14,947 nucleotides of DNA from Rhodospirillales bacterium. GTDB taxonomy: Bacteria > Pseudomonadota > Alphaproteobacteria > Rhodospirillales > JAPHTL01. The position numbers and the translations under genes were made by a program. The notes beneath the pieces are model-generated. The model was not told the origin of the DNA and ran no database searches. It saw only the letters and a program-made list of their open reading frames with translations. Shown piece after piece: positions 13,895 through 14,947 of this stretch (positions are counted from its first letter, which is position 1; every line of letters begins with the position of its first letter). Where the stretch lies: contig JAPHTL010000333.1 in assembly GCA_026193355.1 (NCBI GenBank), positions 1 through 14,947 on the forward strand, given 5' to 3'.

Positions 13895-14947
13895 TCAGTT
13901 GTGATCCCAGATATTGTCCTTGATCCACTGGCCGTATTCATTCTTCACCCAGGCCCTGGGATCACGCCATGTATCGGCGATGGTTTCGAACTCGGTTCGC
14001 GTCATGCCCACATAATCGAGCCAGCGCACGATGTCGCCGGGCACCACATGCTCGTACTGCCTGATCAGCTGGATCCCCTCGTCCCGCGTCATCAGATTGT
14101 TGCGGATGTCGCGGCTGACATGATCGGTGACCCGGCCATAGCCGAACTTCACGTACTTCATATAGTCGTGGATGCCGTTGTCGTGGAAATTGTTGAGGTT
14201 CGAATCCCGCGCATAGGTCCGGTCAAATGTCGTCGGGTTGAATTCGAAGCCGTACATGTCGACCATCTTCTTCGTGTGGATGTGCTGATTCCAGCCGAAG
14301 AAGTTGGAGATGAACACGCCGCGTACGCCGACGCGTTCAATGTCCTCATCGTCCGGGTACTTGGCCCACAGGAGATGTTTTTCCTCCAGCCCCTCTTCGC
14401 CGACGAAGTCCTCCCAGTCGTAGCCGCGCAGCAGGTGCTCCTTGCGGTAGCGCGCCGTGTACTCGACCATGTCCTTGTAGGAATGCATGCCGCCCAGGTT
14501 CATGAACCCGTGCTCACCCCAGATGATCAGGGGAATGCCGAGGTTAACCGCCATCTGGATGGGCACAGAGTTGATGCCCATGTGACAGTGCATGTCGGGG
14601 TCGCCCATCTTGTAAAGCCCGACCCGGTTCATTTTTTTCAGGACATCGATCGACGGCGTGGCGTTATAATAGTCGCAGCCAAAAGAATCCTTCATGCGCT
14701 GGATGTTGCGTTTTCCAACATCGGTCTCGTTGTTCTCGTTATAGGTCACCAGCAGCGGATTCATGCCGTAAACCCTGGTCAACAGGTGAATCTGATAGAA
14801 GCTGTCCTTGCCACCAGAAACGGGTATCAGGCAGTCGTAGCGCTTGCCGTCGCGCGAACGGTAATCGTCGCACAGTTCGCGGAACATCTGCTCACGGCGG
14901 TCCCAGTTGACCGTCGATTGCTCCTCATGCACACGGCAACCGGAACA
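13895..14947 (-). CDS. N-acetyl sugar amidotransferase (PseA/LegA/WbpG type), 5' end cut by window
   Basis: These ATP-dependent enzymes use ammonia, delivered by HisH/HisF-like partners, to turn an acetamido sugar into an acetamidino sugar, as in amidino-pseudaminic acid, legionaminic acid precursors or Pseudomonas O-antigen. The PP-loop ATP pyrophosphatase motif PVSGGKDSFYQ is clear, followed by DPDMHCHMGINSVPIQMA, IIWGEHGFMNLGG, and TARYRKEHLLRGYDWEDF. The frame is open to the right edge, and its first codons there read CSGCRVHEE, half of the N-terminal zinc-binding cysteine cluster that begins this family. The true start therefore lies outside the window, and a GTG at 14932 is not the start; about 20-30 residues are missing. 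It is followed 19 bp later by the formyltransferase. PseA, LegA and WbpG cannot be told apart here. Confidence 0.93.
   Translation of the reverse strand, partial: CSGCRVHEEQSTVNWDRREQMFRELCDDYRSRDGKRYDCLIPVSGGKDSFYQIHLLTRVYGMNPLLVTYNENNETDVGKRNIQRMKDSFGCDYYNATPSIDVLKKMNRVGLYKMGDPDMHCHMGINSVPIQMAVNLGIPLIIWGEHGFMNLGGMHSYKDMVEYTARYRKEHLLRGYDWEDFVGEEGLEEKHLLWAKYPDDEDIERVGVRGVFISNFFGWNQHIHTKKMVDMYGFEFNPTTFDRTYARDSNLNNFHDNGIHDYMKYVKFGYGRVTDHVSRDIRNNLMTRDEGIQLIRQYEHVVPGDIVRWLDYVGMTRTEFETIADTWRDPRAWVKNEYGQWIKDNIWDHN

Noticed and set aside
13876..13941. A longer N-terminus for the formyltransferase (start at 13941)
   Set aside because: The extra 22 residues are low-complexity and would overlap the amidotransferase, while the internal ATG has a strong GGAGG and begins a typical first beta strand.
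14926..14947. GTG at 14932 (or ATG at 14928) as the start of the amidotransferase
   Set aside because: The frame continues to the window edge as CSGCRVHEE, a conserved N-terminal cysteine motif of the family, so the gene is cut and not complete.

Overview
This window looks like a flagellin production and flagellin-glycosylation locus from an alphaproteobacterium. The main evidence is the adjacent pair FlbT and FlaF, which are flagellin regulators essentially confined to Alphaproteobacteria, next to a short flagellin ending in LFR. Moderate-to-high GC and the gene set would suit Rhodospirillales or a related marine order, but the sequence does not settle the genus.

Left block (1-6412, all minus strand, so read from right to left): flagellin, flbT, flaF, a TPR protein with a decayed SPINDLY/O-GlcNAc-transferase-like domain, a Maf-type flagellin glycosyltransferase, and pseB, which runs off the left edge. 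Gaps are short (3-58 bp) or overlapping, except for 120 bp between flagellin and flbT. That gap holds a strong intrinsic terminator, so flagellin is probably transcribed in excess over the genes behind it. Upstream of flagellin are a correctly spaced sigma-54-type promoter and a small hairpin that buries the flagellin Shine-Dalgarno sequence. The latter fits FlbT-type post-transcriptional control.

Middle block (6413-8831): a 350-bp AT-rich divergent regulatory region with a repeated ATTCATC element; a plus-strand 362-aa protein (6763-7851) that I read as a divergent flagellin-family protein; and a convergent minus-strand gene (7871-8668) of unknown function.

Right block (8832-14947): a plus-strand pair made of a full TPR-SPINDLY O-GlcNAc-type transferase with intact active-site residues and, 18 bp later, a TPR protein fused to a PAPS-dependent sulfotransferase domain. 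They converge, with a 23-bp 3' overlap, on a minus-strand pair: an N-acetyl sugar amidotransferase (PseA/LegA/WbpG type, cut by the right edge) and a formyltransferase. These last two suggest that a nonulosonic acid is decorated with amidino and formyl groups.

Taken together (inference): PseB starts and the amidotransferase and formyltransferase modify a pseudaminic/legionaminic-type sugar. Maf transfers it to flagellin. The intact SPINDLY enzyme and the sulfotransferase may add a second, cytoplasmic, possibly sulfated modification. The inactive-looking SPINDLY homologue in the flagellin operon may be a scaffold or chaperone. The remaining Pse/Leg genes and the HisH/HisF-like partners of the amidotransferase are expected outside the window. 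No tRNA, rRNA, CRISPR or insertion sequence was seen.
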